64,000 bases of DNA from Paenibacillus camerounensis. Lineage in GTDB: Bacteria; Bacillota; Bacilli; Paenibacillales; Paenibacillaceae. Position 1 is the first letter of the stretch. Each line of letters begins with the position of its first letter. Of the stretch, positions 1-8,954 are shown one piece after another. Under the pieces are notes generated by a model, which searched no databases, was not told the origin of the DNA, and worked only from the letters and a program-made list of their open reading frames with translations. The position numbers and the translations under genes were made by a program. The stretch lies in assembly GCF_000723885.1 (NCBI RefSeq), contig NZ_CCDG010000004.1:1-64000 (forward strand), read 5' to 3'.

Positions 1-489
1 CCGGCAGGAGATGAAGGAGCGTCCGGTTTTGTTGACGACAATGACGCCCTCAACCGTCTTGCGGTCCGGGGACAGTACCACATCGTAGACAAAAGTATGG
101 TATAGCGGCGTCACGCCGCTTTCCAGAACGGCATCGTCATAGACCCGTTTCAGTACCTCCGGATCAATCGGCACCCAATCCAGCATATCCTGATATTCCT
201 TGCGGAAAGCAGGGCCGCAAGCCTCCTTCATCTGCTCCATCAGCTGAAGACCAAGGCCGCGGACAATCGGCTTCTGTTTATCCGTAAAGGGGCAGAAGGC
301 AGGGACGAGCGCAACCGTGCCCATGCCGCCGAGGAAGCCCCTTTGCTCCACCAGCATCGTACTTGCTCCCCCCTGCGCAGCGGCAATGGCTGCGGCGATG
401 CCGGAAGCCCCGCCGCCGATAACCAGCACATCCACCTCGCGGGTAACCGGAATGACGGCGGAAGGCAGTGTAATATATCCGTTATTCAT
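1..489 (-). CDS. FAD-dependent oxidoreductase, N-terminal part (runs off the window)
   Basis: The first 163 codons of a flavoprotein are visible; the 3' end lies beyond base 1. After a short lead the protein shows the Rossmann dinucleotide-binding motif VLVIGGGASGIAAAIAA, followed by LVEQRGFLGGMGTVAL, typical of the FAD_oxidored family (PF12831-like), which often acts on sugars or polysaccharide-derived substrates. The ATG at 489 is preceded by a GGAGAGG-like site. It is the last visible gene of the leftward operon that starts with the GH130 gene at 6220, 45 bp after the upstream GH130 gene. A second protein of the same broad family is encoded divergently at 6451-7947. The substrate cannot be told from sequence; a role in oxidising an imported sugar is inference. 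Confidence 0.85.
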   Translation of the reverse strand, partial: MNNGYITLPSAVIPVTREVDVLVIGGGASGIAAAIAAAQGGASTMLVEQRGFLGGMGTVALVPAFCPFTDKQKPIVRGLGLQLMEQMKEACGPAFRKEYQDMLDWVPIDPEVLKRVYDDAVLESGVTPLYHTFVYDVVLSPDRKTVEGVIVVNKTGRSFISCR

Positions 490-534
490 AGAAACCTCTC
501 CAATCTATATAGGTTTACCTTTCCCTACGGCTAA

Positions 535-1545
535 TTACTTGACCGCGCCTTCAAGACAAAGACGCAGCAGATCATCCACATGCGCAGTAGCCAGGCATTC
601 CACCGTATCTGCAGCGCCGTAGTAGATTTTGACTTCCCCGGAATCCTCCAGAATCATGCCTCCCGGAAAAATAACGTCATTGCGGAACCCCCCTGCGGTC
701 TCATAACCGGCTTCCGGGGCAAGCAGCGGCGCCTTCGCCCGGCCGATAATCCGGCTGGGGTCCTCAAGGTCCAGCAGCATAATGCCGGTGGTATAGCGCT
801 TCTTCCAGCTGTCCTCCCAGCCGTTTTTGCCGCGGCTGCGGTCCAGGTCCACGGCGTGAAATAAGGTCAGCCAGCCTTTGTCCGTCTTGACGGGCGGGGC
901 ACCCGGGCCTACCTTGTCATTGGCATAGGCCACATCCTCCACCGCCAGCAGCAGCCTGGAGTTCCCCCAGTATTTCAGGTCGGGGGAGTCGCTCATCCAC
1001 ATGTCGAAGCGGTCTTTGCCGCCCCGGCTATATACAGGCATGGGACGCTCCAGACGCACATAACGGCCTCCAATCGTCTCCGGAAACAGGACCATATTAC
1101 GGTTGTCCGGCAGCGACAGGCTCAGCACCTCGAAGGAGCGGAAATCCTCCGTTACGGCAATGCCGCCGCGCAGGCCATGCTTCGTATCGACCGCAAAGCA
1201 CATGTAGCATTGCTCGCCGATTACCGTCAGCCGCGGGTCATACACGCGGATAACCTCCTCGTCATGCCAGGACCAGCAGGGCTGCGGCTGAACCTCCCAC
1301 TTGATTCCGTCTTCACTGAAGGCCAGACCGAGATTGGTTGTATGGTGAGGGGCAACAATCCCCTTGTGTTCATCGCCATAGTCATTGCGGAAAACCATCA
1401 CATATTTGCCTTTAAATCTGGCGACCCCGGCGTTGAAGACCATCGCGGGACCGTAAGGCACATTGCCCGGCGACAGAATCGGGTTCGCAGGATGCCGGGT
1501 GATTACCGGACTGGAGAATAAAGGTCCAACTGTATAATCGCTCAT
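535..1545 (-). CDS. GH130 family glycosidase / mannoside phosphorylase
   Basis: A 336-residue five-bladed beta-propeller enzyme of family GH130, whose characterised members phosphorolyse or hydrolyse beta-mannosides in the cytoplasm. Supporting motifs are VYDPRLT (the DPR aspartate region), NMVLFPE, ERPMP, KVGPGAPP, a GGFRNDVIFPGG block and a C-terminal YYGAADT signature. There is no signal peptide, so the enzyme should act on imported oligosaccharides. The start ATG has an AAGGAG 9 bp upstream. It lies 31 bp downstream of the MalG-like permease and upstream of the partial FAD oxidoreductase, in the same operon as a second, longer GH130 protein. The linkage (beta-1,2 or beta-1,4) and whether phosphate is used cannot be decided here. 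Confidence 0.88.
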   Translation of the reverse strand: MSDYTVGPLFSSPVITRHPANPILSPGNVPYGPAMVFNAGVARFKGKYVMVFRNDYGDEHKGIVAPHHTTNLGLAFSEDGIKWEVQPQPCWSWHDEEVIRVYDPRLTVIGEQCYMCFAVDTKHGLRGGIAVTEDFRSFEVLSLSLPDNRNMVLFPETIGGRYVRLERPMPVYSRGGKDRFDMWMSDSPDLKYWGNSRLLLAVEDVAYANDKVGPGAPPVKTDKGWLTLFHAVDLDRSRGKNGWEDSWKKRYTTGIMLLDLEDPSRIIGRAKAPLLAPEAGYETAGGFRNDVIFPGGMILEDSGEVKIYYGAADTVECLATAHVDDLLRLCLEGAVK

Positions 1546-1576
1546 ATCATAATGCTCCTTGTATATGGAATTGAAT

Positions 1577-2479
1577 CTAACCTTTGACTGAGCCCGCCGT
1601 TACCTGAATAAACGTCTTGTTGGCCAAAATATAAGCGAGCAGCATCGGCAGGATCGACAGGCACGCCCCCGCCATCATCAGATGGATCTGCATGGCCGCG
1701 GAAGAGCCGTAGCGGAGGTTGGCCAGACCGACGGTCAGCGTCTGCAGCTGCGGATTGGTCATTGTGAACACCAGCGGCAGGATATATTCGTTCCACGCAT
1801 GGCGGAAGGCGAACAATCCGGCCACGCCCAGTCCCGGCGTCAGGAGCGGCAAAATAATGCGGAAGAACGTACGGATGAAGCCGGAGCCGTCAACCATAGC
1901 TGCTTCGTCCAGCTCTCTGGGAATAGCCTTGAAAAAGCCCTGCAGCATGAAAAACGTGCTGGAATGGGCGCTGATCAGAATCAGGATGACACCCCAAAGC
2001 GAGGTGTTCAGATGCAGCGCGACCATCAGGTCAAACTGCGGGCGCAGCACGATGGCGCCGACGGAAATGAACATCATTGAAGCCTGAACCGTCACGTATA
2101 GGGATCTGCCGGGAAAATCGCGCCGGTCAACCACATAAGCTGCCATAGCTGCGACCAGCAGGGTGCCTGCCGTAACCATAATGCTGACAAAGGCGCTGTT
2201 CCAGGTATAGCGCGCGAAGTTGGCCTGCTTCCAGGCTTCCGCGTAGTTGGAGAATTGCAGCTTAGCCGGCAGCAGACTGCCGCCGGTCATCATTTCGGCG
2301 CCGGTCTTGAGAGAGCCGGATAGCGTCATAAAAAGGGGGAACAGGGTCAGTACCGCCGTCGCCAATAAGAACAGCCACATGAGCGTACGGGCCACAATCC
2401 TGCCTGCATGGCCCGGAACCGGGCGGGCCGTGATGTTCCCGCGCCTGTCCGGCTGTTGGGATAACACTTGCTCGTTCAT
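1577..2479 (-). CDS. Carbohydrate ABC transporter permease, MalG/CUT1 type
   Basis: Second inner-membrane permease of a CUT1 sugar importer, about 300 residues with six predicted membrane segments. The EAA loop that contacts the ATPase is visible as ELDEAAMVDGSGFIRTFF followed by ILPLLTPG. The start is set at the ATG at 2479 because GGAGGT precedes it closely; the longer frame has no better site. It begins 19 bp after the first permease. No ATPase is encoded in the operon, which is common for Firmicute CUT1 systems that share an MsmX-type ATPase. Confidence 0.93.
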   Translation of the reverse strand: MNEQVLSQQPDRRGNITARPVPGHAGRIVARTLMWLFLLATAVLTLFPLFMTLSGSLKTGAEMMTGGSLLPAKLQFSNYAEAWKQANFARYTWNSAFVSIMVTAGTLLVAAMAAYVVDRRDFPGRSLYVTVQASMMFISVGAIVLRPQFDLMVALHLNTSLWGVILILISAHSSTFFMLQGFFKAIPRELDEAAMVDGSGFIRTFFRIILPLLTPGLGVAGLFAFRHAWNEYILPLVFTMTNPQLQTLTVGLANLRYGSSAAMQIHLMMAGACLSILPMLLAYILANKTFIQVTAGSVKG

Positions 2480-2498
2480 TGCTGGACCTCCCATGCGT

Positions 2499-3398
2499 TT
2501 AATATACCTTGCTCATTTTGCGGCTCAGGAAGAAGTACAGGCCGGTGATGCCGCCGACGATAATGGCGCTTGCGAAGCCCACAGCACTGCCGTATCCAAG
2601 CTGCTGCACAACTGGCGATCCCGTGGATACCGGGAACAGAAGCTTGTACAGATAGAGGTACATAACCTCGGTTTTGCCGATCGGCCCGCCTTCCGTGATG
2701 ACCATGATGCTCTCATAGCCCTTCAAGGAAGCGATAATCGCCAGCATAACGACCATCTGGGCTACCGGAGCCAGCATCGGAAGCGTGATATTCCAGAACC
2801 GCCTTCCGGCGTTCGCGCCGTCGATGGCCGCGCTCTCGTACAGATCCTGCGGAATGCTCTGCAGTCCGGCCAGGAACAGCAGCATATAGTTGCCGACCGC
2901 ACCCCATACCGCGACCAGAATGACGGTGAGCATCGCGTGCTTCGGCCCGAGCCAGTCAACCGGCTGGGAGACCAGATGCAGCTTCATCAAAAGTGTGTTA
3001 ACCATCCCGTTATAGGAATTAAAGATGTTATAAAAAACAACCGATATGACTGCGGTACTGATGACCGTCGGCATGAAATAGATCCCCCGCAGCAGATTTC
3101 CGCCGCGCAGCCGGCCGTTCAGGATGACTGCCAGCAGCAGGGACAAGGGCAGCGTCAGCAGCAGCTTTCCCCCGGCAAAGATAAAGGTGTTACCTACCGA
3201 CTCCCAGAACAATTCATCGCGCAGCAGACGGCTGAAGTTGTCCAGGCCAACGAACAGCGCCTCGCCGTAGCCGGCATAATCATAGAACATATAGCGCAGC
3301 ATCCAGATCAGGGGATAGATGCCCAGGGTTGCCGTTAAAATGATGCTTGGGATCAAAAAAAGGGTATTCTCCCCCAGCCGTTTCCACTTAAATTCCAT
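2499..3398 (-). CDS. Carbohydrate ABC transporter permease, MalF/UgpA type
   Basis: First permease of the CUT1 importer, 299 residues, with an N-terminal segment LGENTLFLIPSIILTATLGI and five further hydrophobic helices. The EAA loop reads LYESAAIDGANAGRRFW then ITLPMLAP. The ATG at 3398 follows GGAGG. The gene sits between the solute-binding lipoprotein (71 bp gap) and the MalG-type permease (19 bp gap), the standard CUT1 order. With its partner it would form the membrane channel for an oligosaccharide probably handled by the two GH130 enzymes of the operon. Confidence 0.93.
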   Translation of the reverse strand: MEFKWKRLGENTLFLIPSIILTATLGIYPLIWMLRYMFYDYAGYGEALFVGLDNFSRLLRDELFWESVGNTFIFAGGKLLLTLPLSLLLAVILNGRLRGGNLLRGIYFMPTVISTAVISVVFYNIFNSYNGMVNTLLMKLHLVSQPVDWLGPKHAMLTVILVAVWGAVGNYMLLFLAGLQSIPQDLYESAAIDGANAGRRFWNITLPMLAPVAQMVVMLAIIASLKGYESIMVITEGGPIGKTEVMYLYLYKLLFPVSTGSPVVQQLGYGSAVGFASAIIVGGITGLYFFLSRKMSKVY

Positions 3399-3469
3399 CC
3401 TTCGTTCCTCCTTCGGGGAAAGAAAAGGGGCGGCCGCCAGGAAGTGCGCGGCAGTCCCGTCTTTACCTG

Positions 3470-4882
3470 TTATTCTCCCTGAGGTTTGCTCGGGTCAAAG
3501 GCGGCATCCGGTTTTACGGTTACTTCGCCTTTCTCCACAGCCTTGGACAATGCGTCATTGTATCTGGTGTTCAAATCCGTAGTGATGGCTTGTGCATCCC
3601 CGCCGCTAAGCATGTACTTGAAGAATGCGTCGGCATAATTAGTGCCCTCCGGAGTAACGGTCGGCGAAGCCGGCCAGAGCGAGTCGTGTTCACCGACCAG
3701 GAAGCCTTCCATACCCTTGATATCCGGGTTTTGGGCTTGCTCCACAATATGCGGCACTACAGCGATGCCGAAGCCTTTTTCATGGTAGGTCTTCAGAACA
3801 TCGTCGCCGTACATATACTCCATGAACTTCCAGGCTGCATCCTGCTGGGCCGATTTGGCGCTGATACCGAGCCAGGTACCGGCGGATACAATTTCGGAGG
3901 TTCCTTTGATTTGACCGTCCAGCGTAGGGGCCAGTGCGCCCGCCCAGTTGATTTCCGTCGGGAACTGGTCCTTGTACACACCCGGTTCCGTCGAGAAGGA
4001 CAGGTACATGCCGATTTTGCCGGCTGCAAATTGGGCGCGCAGCGGATCAATGTCGAGCGTCTCCGCTCCGGGAAGGATACTGCGGTCCTCATACATTTGC
4101 TTGAAGTATTCAATAACCTCCGAGTATGGCGCAAAGTCGAACTTACCAGTCTTCATGTCAAAACCAAGTCCCTGATAGCCGCTCAGGGAGAGAATCTCCC
4201 GGATGGAACGGTCAAATGCCGATTTCGGGCTCTTGAAGTTCAATGCAAAGCCGTAAATGCCCTCGGATTTGCCGGCCTCGGTGATTTTTTTGGCGTCATC
4301 AACCATTTCTTGCAGCGAGGCGGGAGGGCTCTCAATGCCCGCTTTGGCGAAGAGGTCCTTGTTGTAAACCAGACGCAGGGTCAGGCCGGTATTGGCCAGC
4401 GAGTACAGCTTGCCGTCAAAACGGTTCACATTGTCAAGCTGCAGACTGCCGAATTTCGTTTTTATATCCTCGTTAAGATAGCCGTCGATCGGAGCAAGGT
4501 AGCCTTTTTTGACAAATTCGGAGGCGTTGCCGCTCTTCAGGCGAAGCACATCAGGCGCCTGGTTGCTGGAGAAGGCAATATCAACGCTCTGCGCATAGTT
4601 CTCGGACATAACTGTCAGTTCTACCTGGATGTTTTCGCCGTTGGTTTCATTGAACGTATTGATCAGTTCCTTGATATACTCCTGGTCATGACGGTCATCC
4701 GTCCAATATTTAAGCTGTACAGGCTCGCCTGCCGCCGTGTTTCCGCCCGCATCGGCCGATGGAGCTGCTGTGCCCGGCGCTTCTGTTGCCGCACTGCTGT
4801 TGCCGTTGTTGTTGCCGCCGCAGCCTGCGATTCCCGCTGCCAGCATGATGCTCAGCCCGAGACCGAACCATTTCTTTTGCAT
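3470..4882 (-). CDS. Extracellular sugar-binding lipoprotein (CUT1 family 1)
   Basis: 470-residue substrate-binding protein. The N-terminus MQKKWFGLGLSIMLAAGIAGC carries a lipobox (IAGC) with the lipidated Cys at about residue 21, followed by an Asn/Gly/Ala/Ser/Thr-rich linker. The body has the family 1 hallmarks: a KYWTDDRHDQEYIKELI opening, repeated Trp/Asn contacts, and AAWKFMEYMYGDD near the C-terminus. The start at 4882 is chosen because AAGGGGTAGAAGG lies directly upstream and the signal peptide then begins correctly. It is anchored outside the cell, captures an oligosaccharide and passes it to the permeases encoded downstream. Confidence 0.93.
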   Translation of the reverse strand: MQKKWFGLGLSIMLAAGIAGCGGNNNGNSSAATEAPGTAAPSADAGGNTAAGEPVQLKYWTDDRHDQEYIKELINTFNETNGENIQVELTVMSENYAQSVDIAFSSNQAPDVLRLKSGNASEFVKKGYLAPIDGYLNEDIKTKFGSLQLDNVNRFDGKLYSLANTGLTLRLVYNKDLFAKAGIESPPASLQEMVDDAKKITEAGKSEGIYGFALNFKSPKSAFDRSIREILSLSGYQGLGFDMKTGKFDFAPYSEVIEYFKQMYEDRSILPGAETLDIDPLRAQFAAGKIGMYLSFSTEPGVYKDQFPTEINWAGALAPTLDGQIKGTSEIVSAGTWLGISAKSAQQDAAWKFMEYMYGDDVLKTYHEKGFGIAVVPHIVEQAQNPDIKGMEGFLVGEHDSLWPASPTVTPEGTNYADAFFKYMLSGGDAQAITTDLNTRYNDALSKAVEKGEVTVKPDAAFDPSKPQGE

Positions 4883-4987
4883 ACCTTCTACCCCTTTGAT
4901 TAACATTTGTATTGTGAGCTCGTTTTTATTATAGGCCCTCGTCTCCGGAAAAGGAGTGCGGCAGACTCACTGTTCAGGGACAGAATT

Positions 4988-6220
4988 CTATGGTCTGCCG
5001 GCCCGTCTTCCATCCTCGTCATATTCCCGGACATAAGCCACCAATTCTTTAAAATGGACACGGGCGATACCAACCTTCTGGTCCGCAGCTCCATACGACA
5101 TAATCAGCTCCCCGTCTACAACGATTCCTCCGGTCGTAAACAGGCAGGGTGTAGGATAGTCCTGCGGCATTTCCCACTCCCGCTCCGCGAACATCAGACG
5201 TTCAGAGCAGCGGTGAACAACCGCCGGGAAGTCATCTTCCTGTTCCCGGACGATCATAAAGGATTGCGTGTACCCAACCTGCACATCTTTTTTTGCATGG
5301 TACGAAACCAGCCATTCCTTGTTCCCCAGGGCGATTGGCGGCCAGCTCGCACCGATGCGGTTCTCCTCCCAGTCAAATACCGGATGGGCCAGCAGCCTAT
5401 GGGTGGCTTTGGATGAGGCAAAAGCCTCCAGCGATTCGGCCGCCGCCATATAGATGGAGGGCTTCCCGGCCTGCTCTCCCCCTTCAAAGGGCAGGACATT
5501 CATCGGGCGGTGCAGCATGAGATACTGCTGTTTGCCTGCAATCGCCATTTTTCCGGGAAAGAAGAATACATCACGGTTGTCACTGACATGTCCTTCGGTA
5601 AGCGGGCCTACATACTGGAATGCGCTTTCATACTCCCTTTGCTTCAATTTGTTCAAATCCAGCCTGTAGAGAACGCTGACCGTATCGTTGGACCGGGCTG
5701 TCTTCATGAACGGGTCCTCGCCGTCGCCTTCAAATATCCAATCCGGCACATATTCAAAGCGTGTCTGAACGGGGGGATGCTGGCTGCTGAGCCAATAGGG
5801 GCCCGGGGGGAAAGCGCGGCAGGCCACCGTTACATACAGCTCATTCTCCAGGTAAAAAATACGCGGGTCCTCCACGCAGCCGTTGGCGTAATTCCGCACT
5901 TTTTTTCCATGGATATCCGTAATGTACAGCTCATGCTCTTCATACCCCAGGGCAGGCGCCAGGGCGGGCCGTGAAAAGTCTGCATTCCAGGTTTCCCCCC
6001 CGTCGGTGCTTTTGGCATAACCCAGAAAAATCGGATAGGGATCATGGCAGCCTTCTCTTCGTTTTTGCGGCCACGGGCCCGTCGCCCGGAATAGCATATG
6101 GATGTCGCCGGAGTCTGGGTCTTTGACAATGGCCGGGTTCAGCACCATCTTGTCGGCCCAGTCACAGCCCGGGACAGGCTCAAGGGCCGGCTTGCTCAAA
6201 TAGCGGAATTGGGGTTTCAT
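4988..6220 (-). CDS. GH130 family glycosidase, longer paralogue
   Basis: 410-residue protein, first gene of the leftward sugar operon, with an AGGAGG site 5 bp before its ATG. GH130-type motifs are NPAIVKDPDSGDIHMLFRAT, CVEDPRIFY (DPR aspartate), DNRDVFFFPGKM, LHRPMNV, GASWPP and a final GGIVVDGELIMSYGAAD. It shares only these motifs with the 336-residue GH130 in the same operon, and it carries extra loops, so the two probably differ in linkage or chain-length preference. It lacks a signal peptide. The SBP gene follows after 105 bp. Enzyme specificity is not predictable from what is visible. Confidence 0.85.
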   Translation of the reverse strand: MKPQFRYLSKPALEPVPGCDWADKMVLNPAIVKDPDSGDIHMLFRATGPWPQKRREGCHDPYPIFLGYAKSTDGGETWNADFSRPALAPALGYEEHELYITDIHGKKVRNYANGCVEDPRIFYLENELYVTVACRAFPPGPYWLSSQHPPVQTRFEYVPDWIFEGDGEDPFMKTARSNDTVSVLYRLDLNKLKQREYESAFQYVGPLTEGHVSDNRDVFFFPGKMAIAGKQQYLMLHRPMNVLPFEGGEQAGKPSIYMAAAESLEAFASSKATHRLLAHPVFDWEENRIGASWPPIALGNKEWLVSYHAKKDVQVGYTQSFMIVREQEDDFPAVVHRCSERLMFAEREWEMPQDYPTPCLFTTGGIVVDGELIMSYGAADQKVGIARVHFKELVAYVREYDEDGRRAGRP

Positions 6221-6450
6221 AGTTCCTCCTAATTTAGATCATGGTATGGGATTAACGCGCTTGTCGGCGTCGTTCGGAAATCACCTTATCATAAGCCGAT
6301 TCTGATTTCAAAAGCCTTTTCCCATAAAAACGGCATTCCGGAAAAACAGTAAGATTCATCAATTAAAAAAGGAAGATGCATCATTCTATAAGCACCGCTG
6401 AACGGTTTATAATCGTTTTTGCAGACGTAATGCGAATGGAGGAGAACAGT

Positions 6451-7947
6451 GTGAATCAGGATAAAACGTATGACATTGTTATTTACGGAGGTACGGCCGC
6501 CGGTATCGCCGCAGCGGTTCAAGCCCGGAAAATGGGCAAAAGCGCGGTGGTGATTGAACCGGGCCGGCGGATCGGAGGGCTGACCAGCGGCGGGCTGGGC
6601 GATACGGATGTGGGGATGAAGGAAGCCGTTGGCGGCTTGTCCATGGAGTTCTACTGGCGGGGGGCCCGGGAATATGCACAGGAAGAGGCCTGCTGGCTCT
6701 TTGAGCCCAAGGTTGCGCTGGAAGTGCTGCAGGACTGGGTGACGGAGTATGGCATCGAAGTCGTTTACGGAGAGCGGCTGGACTTGGCGGACGGTGTGAC
6801 CAAGCAGGGGGATATCATCGTTTCCATCCGCATGGAATCCGGCAGCATCTTCAAGGGCAGCATGTTCATCGATGCCGGCTACGAAGGCGATCTGATGGGC
6901 AAAGCCGGCGTCTCCTTTTTCGTTGGCAGGGAATCAAATGCGCAGTACGGGGAGACCTTGAACGGTATCCGTCCCGGCAATGAGCTGCCCGGCGGTATAG
7001 ATCCTTATGTGGTGAAGGGTGTACCTGCCAGCGGCCTGCTTGACCGTGTTCTGCCGCACCGCGGCGGAGACATCGGCGATGGCGACGATAAGCTCCAGGC
7101 CTACAATTTCCGCATGTGCCTGACCAATAATCCGGACAACCGCGTAGACATTGAAAAGCCGGAAGGCTATAACGAAGCCGATTACGAGATTCTGTTCAGG
7201 GCCATCGAACAAGGACAGGACTCGCGTTTCTTTAAGCTGAACCGGGTGACCCCGGACAAGACGGATTCCAACAACAACAGCGGCATATCCACTGACTACA
7301 ACGGGATGAACCATGGCTATGCGGAGGCGGATTACCAGACGCGGGAACAAATGTGGGAAGCTCACCGCATCTACCAGCAGGGCTATGTGTGGACTATCCA
7401 AAACCATCCGCGGGTGCCGGAGGAAATCCGGGCGGTATACCGGCCGTGGGGCCTGCCGCTCGATGAATTCACCGAAAGCGGCCATTGGACGCCCCAGCTG
7501 TATATCCGGGAATCCCGCCGCATGATTGGCGATTATGTGGTGACTGAGCATGACGTCAGACTGGAGAATCCGGTACCGGATTCCGTGGGCATGGGCTCCT
7601 TTGCCATGGATTCGCACCATACCCAGTACTATGTGAATGAAGACGGGCATGTCAGCACGGAGGGAGGTTTTTATATCCGTCTGGCTGCCCCTTATCCGAT
7701 AAGCTACCGGGCGCTTGTACCGAAGCGGAAGGAATGCGCCAACCTGCTTGTGCCGGTGTGTGTCTCCGCTACCCACGCGGCATACGGCTCCATCCGGATG
7801 GAGCCCGTCTTTATGATCCTGGGACAGTCAGCTGCGGCGGCGGCTGTATTGGCGCTTGAGGCGGACGGCGTTGTTCAAAATGTAAAGGGTGACGAGCTGC
7901 AGGCTATACTCGTTCAGGAGCATCAGGTTTTATATACGGATATCTGA
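6451..7947 (+). CDS. FAD-dependent oxidoreductase, complete
   Basis: 498-residue flavoprotein. The N-terminus has YDIVIYGGTAAGIAAAVQA, a GxGxxG-type FAD-binding fold with the first Gly pair shifted, then VVIEPGRRIGGLTSGGLG, the second FAD contact typical of PF12831 proteins often labelled xanthan lyase-like. The GTG at 6451 is chosen as start because GGAGGAG stands 6 bp upstream; the frame upstream has no comparable site. The gene is divergent from the GH130/ABC operon and converges on the AraC gene with only 9 bp between stop codons. Together with the truncated flavoprotein at the window start it suggests that sugar oxidation belongs to this pathway (inference). Confidence 0.85.
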   Translation: MNQDKTYDIVIYGGTAAGIAAAVQARKMGKSAVVIEPGRRIGGLTSGGLGDTDVGMKEAVGGLSMEFYWRGAREYAQEEACWLFEPKVALEVLQDWVTEYGIEVVYGERLDLADGVTKQGDIIVSIRMESGSIFKGSMFIDAGYEGDLMGKAGVSFFVGRESNAQYGETLNGIRPGNELPGGIDPYVVKGVPASGLLDRVLPHRGGDIGDGDDKLQAYNFRMCLTNNPDNRVDIEKPEGYNEADYEILFRAIEQGQDSRFFKLNRVTPDKTDSNNNSGISTDYNGMNHGYAEADYQTREQMWEAHRIYQQGYVWTIQNHPRVPEEIRAVYRPWGLPLDEFTESGHWTPQLYIRESRRMIGDYVVTEHDVRLENPVPDSVGMGSFAMDSHHTQYYVNEDGHVSTEGGFYIRLAAPYPISYRALVPKRKECANLLVPVCVSATHAAYGSIRMEPVFMILGQSAAAAAVLALEADGVVQNVKGDELQAILVQEHQVLYTDI

Positions 7948-7956
7948 TCGTTACCT

Positions 7957-8787
7957 TTAATCAGGAGTAAAACCAAAGCCATACCTGCGGCGGTATTCTC
8001 CTGGAGGATGTCCGAACCGTTCACGGAACACCCGGCAGAAATGGGCATAGCTCTGGAACCCCGTGTGTTCGGCAACCTGCTCCAGCGCCAGATTGCTGTA
8101 AAGCACCTGCTGCTCGGCAAGCTTTAACCGGACATCGATGCAGTAGGCGAACAGCGATTGGCCAAAGGCTGCCTTGAACAGATAAGAGCAGCGGGAGATG
8201 CTTAATTCCGCAGAGGCTGCTATTTTTTCCAGACTGAGCGGCTCATGGGCATGATTTTCAATGAATCGTTTCAGCTGGTGTGCCGTATCCGATCCCTTGG
8301 TTCGCTTTCCGGCGCCGGCCGCCTGCTCCAGTGTCAGACACAGCGCCCTCAGGAGGTAGTCCATCATTTCGTCCTGATTCTGCATCACCTTTTTCTTTTC
8401 GCCGATAATGTGCTTCCACAAGGTAATGACCGTATCATCGAAGCCGATATTGGTTTTGGCCGGCAGGCTTCTGTCCTTCCACCAGGCATCCAGCCACTCC
8501 CCCCTGCCGGCCAAAAAATAATCTGCAACAGGCTGCACGGTTTCTGATTGCGGAAGCCTCCCGGGCTGCACGATCAGCTCATAGGGCTGGTCGGGCGGAT
8601 AAAGCAGCAGGTCCCCCGGGATGATCGTCTCGTATTTCCCCTCCACCAGCGCACGGCAGCTTCCCTCCGCCTGCAGACGGAACAGGTAGAAGGTCAGTCC
8701 GTCCCTAAACCGGGCGGAGTGGGGCTTCAGATGTGTGGAATAATTGGCATAAATCACGCAGGCTCCTTGCGGAGCGGAATGGTTCAT
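7957..8787 (-). CDS. AraC family transcriptional regulator with cupin domain
   Basis: About 276 residues: an N-terminal cupin-like sensing domain (IIPGDLLLYPPDQPYELIV is the typical AraC_binding strand pair) and a C-terminal double helix-turn-helix (LEKIAASAELSISRCSYLFK; LEQVAEHTGFQSYAHFCRVF, then FGHPPGEYRRRY). A TTG at 8793 and an ATG at 8787 share the GGGAGGAG site; the ATG has the better spacing of 8 bp. It likely controls the neighbouring GH130/ABC/FAD genes in response to a sugar, by analogy with other AraC genes in sugar loci; the binding sites were not located. Confidence 0.9.
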   Translation of the reverse strand: MNHSAPQGACVIYANYSTHLKPHSARFRDGLTFYLFRLQAEGSCRALVEGKYETIIPGDLLLYPPDQPYELIVQPGRLPQSETVQPVADYFLAGRGEWLDAWWKDRSLPAKTNIGFDDTVITLWKHIIGEKKKVMQNQDEMMDYLLRALCLTLEQAAGAGKRTKGSDTAHQLKRFIENHAHEPLSLEKIAASAELSISRCSYLFKAAFGQSLFAYCIDVRLKLAEQQVLYSNLALEQVAEHTGFQSYAHFCRVFRERFGHPPGEYRRRYGFGFTPD

Positions 8788-8856
8788 TTGCAAGGCTCCT
8801 CCCGGGAATAGCGGTTGTGCACCGATTATAGATTTTTTTCGTAATGAGGGCAGTGG

Positions 8857-8890
8857 AAAGAGATCCGGACCGGCGGCGGCGGATCTCTTT
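8857..8890 (-). terminator. Hairpin after the YesM/YesN operon
   Basis: Perfect 11-bp arms AAAGAGATCCG and CGGATCTCTTT enclose a GC-rich 12-nt loop. It follows the response-regulator stop codon by about 65 bp. The right arm ends in T-rich sequence in both directions, so it may also stop rightward read-through. Confidence 0.7.
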
Positions 8891-8954
8891 TATTGTTCTG
8901 CAGCGCGGCTGATTTAGAGCACCCTCCGGCTATACAGTCTGCACAGCGTTAGCG

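Noticed and set aside
2247..3338. Long plus-strand open frame of 363 codons opposite the permease genes
   Set aside because: It is antisense to two clear ABC permeases and has low-complexity, Gln/His/Arg-rich sequence with no family motif; a typical shadow frame.
3590..4903. 437-codon plus-strand frame opposite the sugar-binding lipoprotein
   Set aside because: The opposite strand has a lipobox and family 1 SBP motifs; this frame has none and no RBS.
6376..6450. Longer start of the FAD oxidoreductase at 6376
   Set aside because: No RBS before it, and the GTG at 6451 has GGAGGAG at 6 bp and begins close to the FAD motif.
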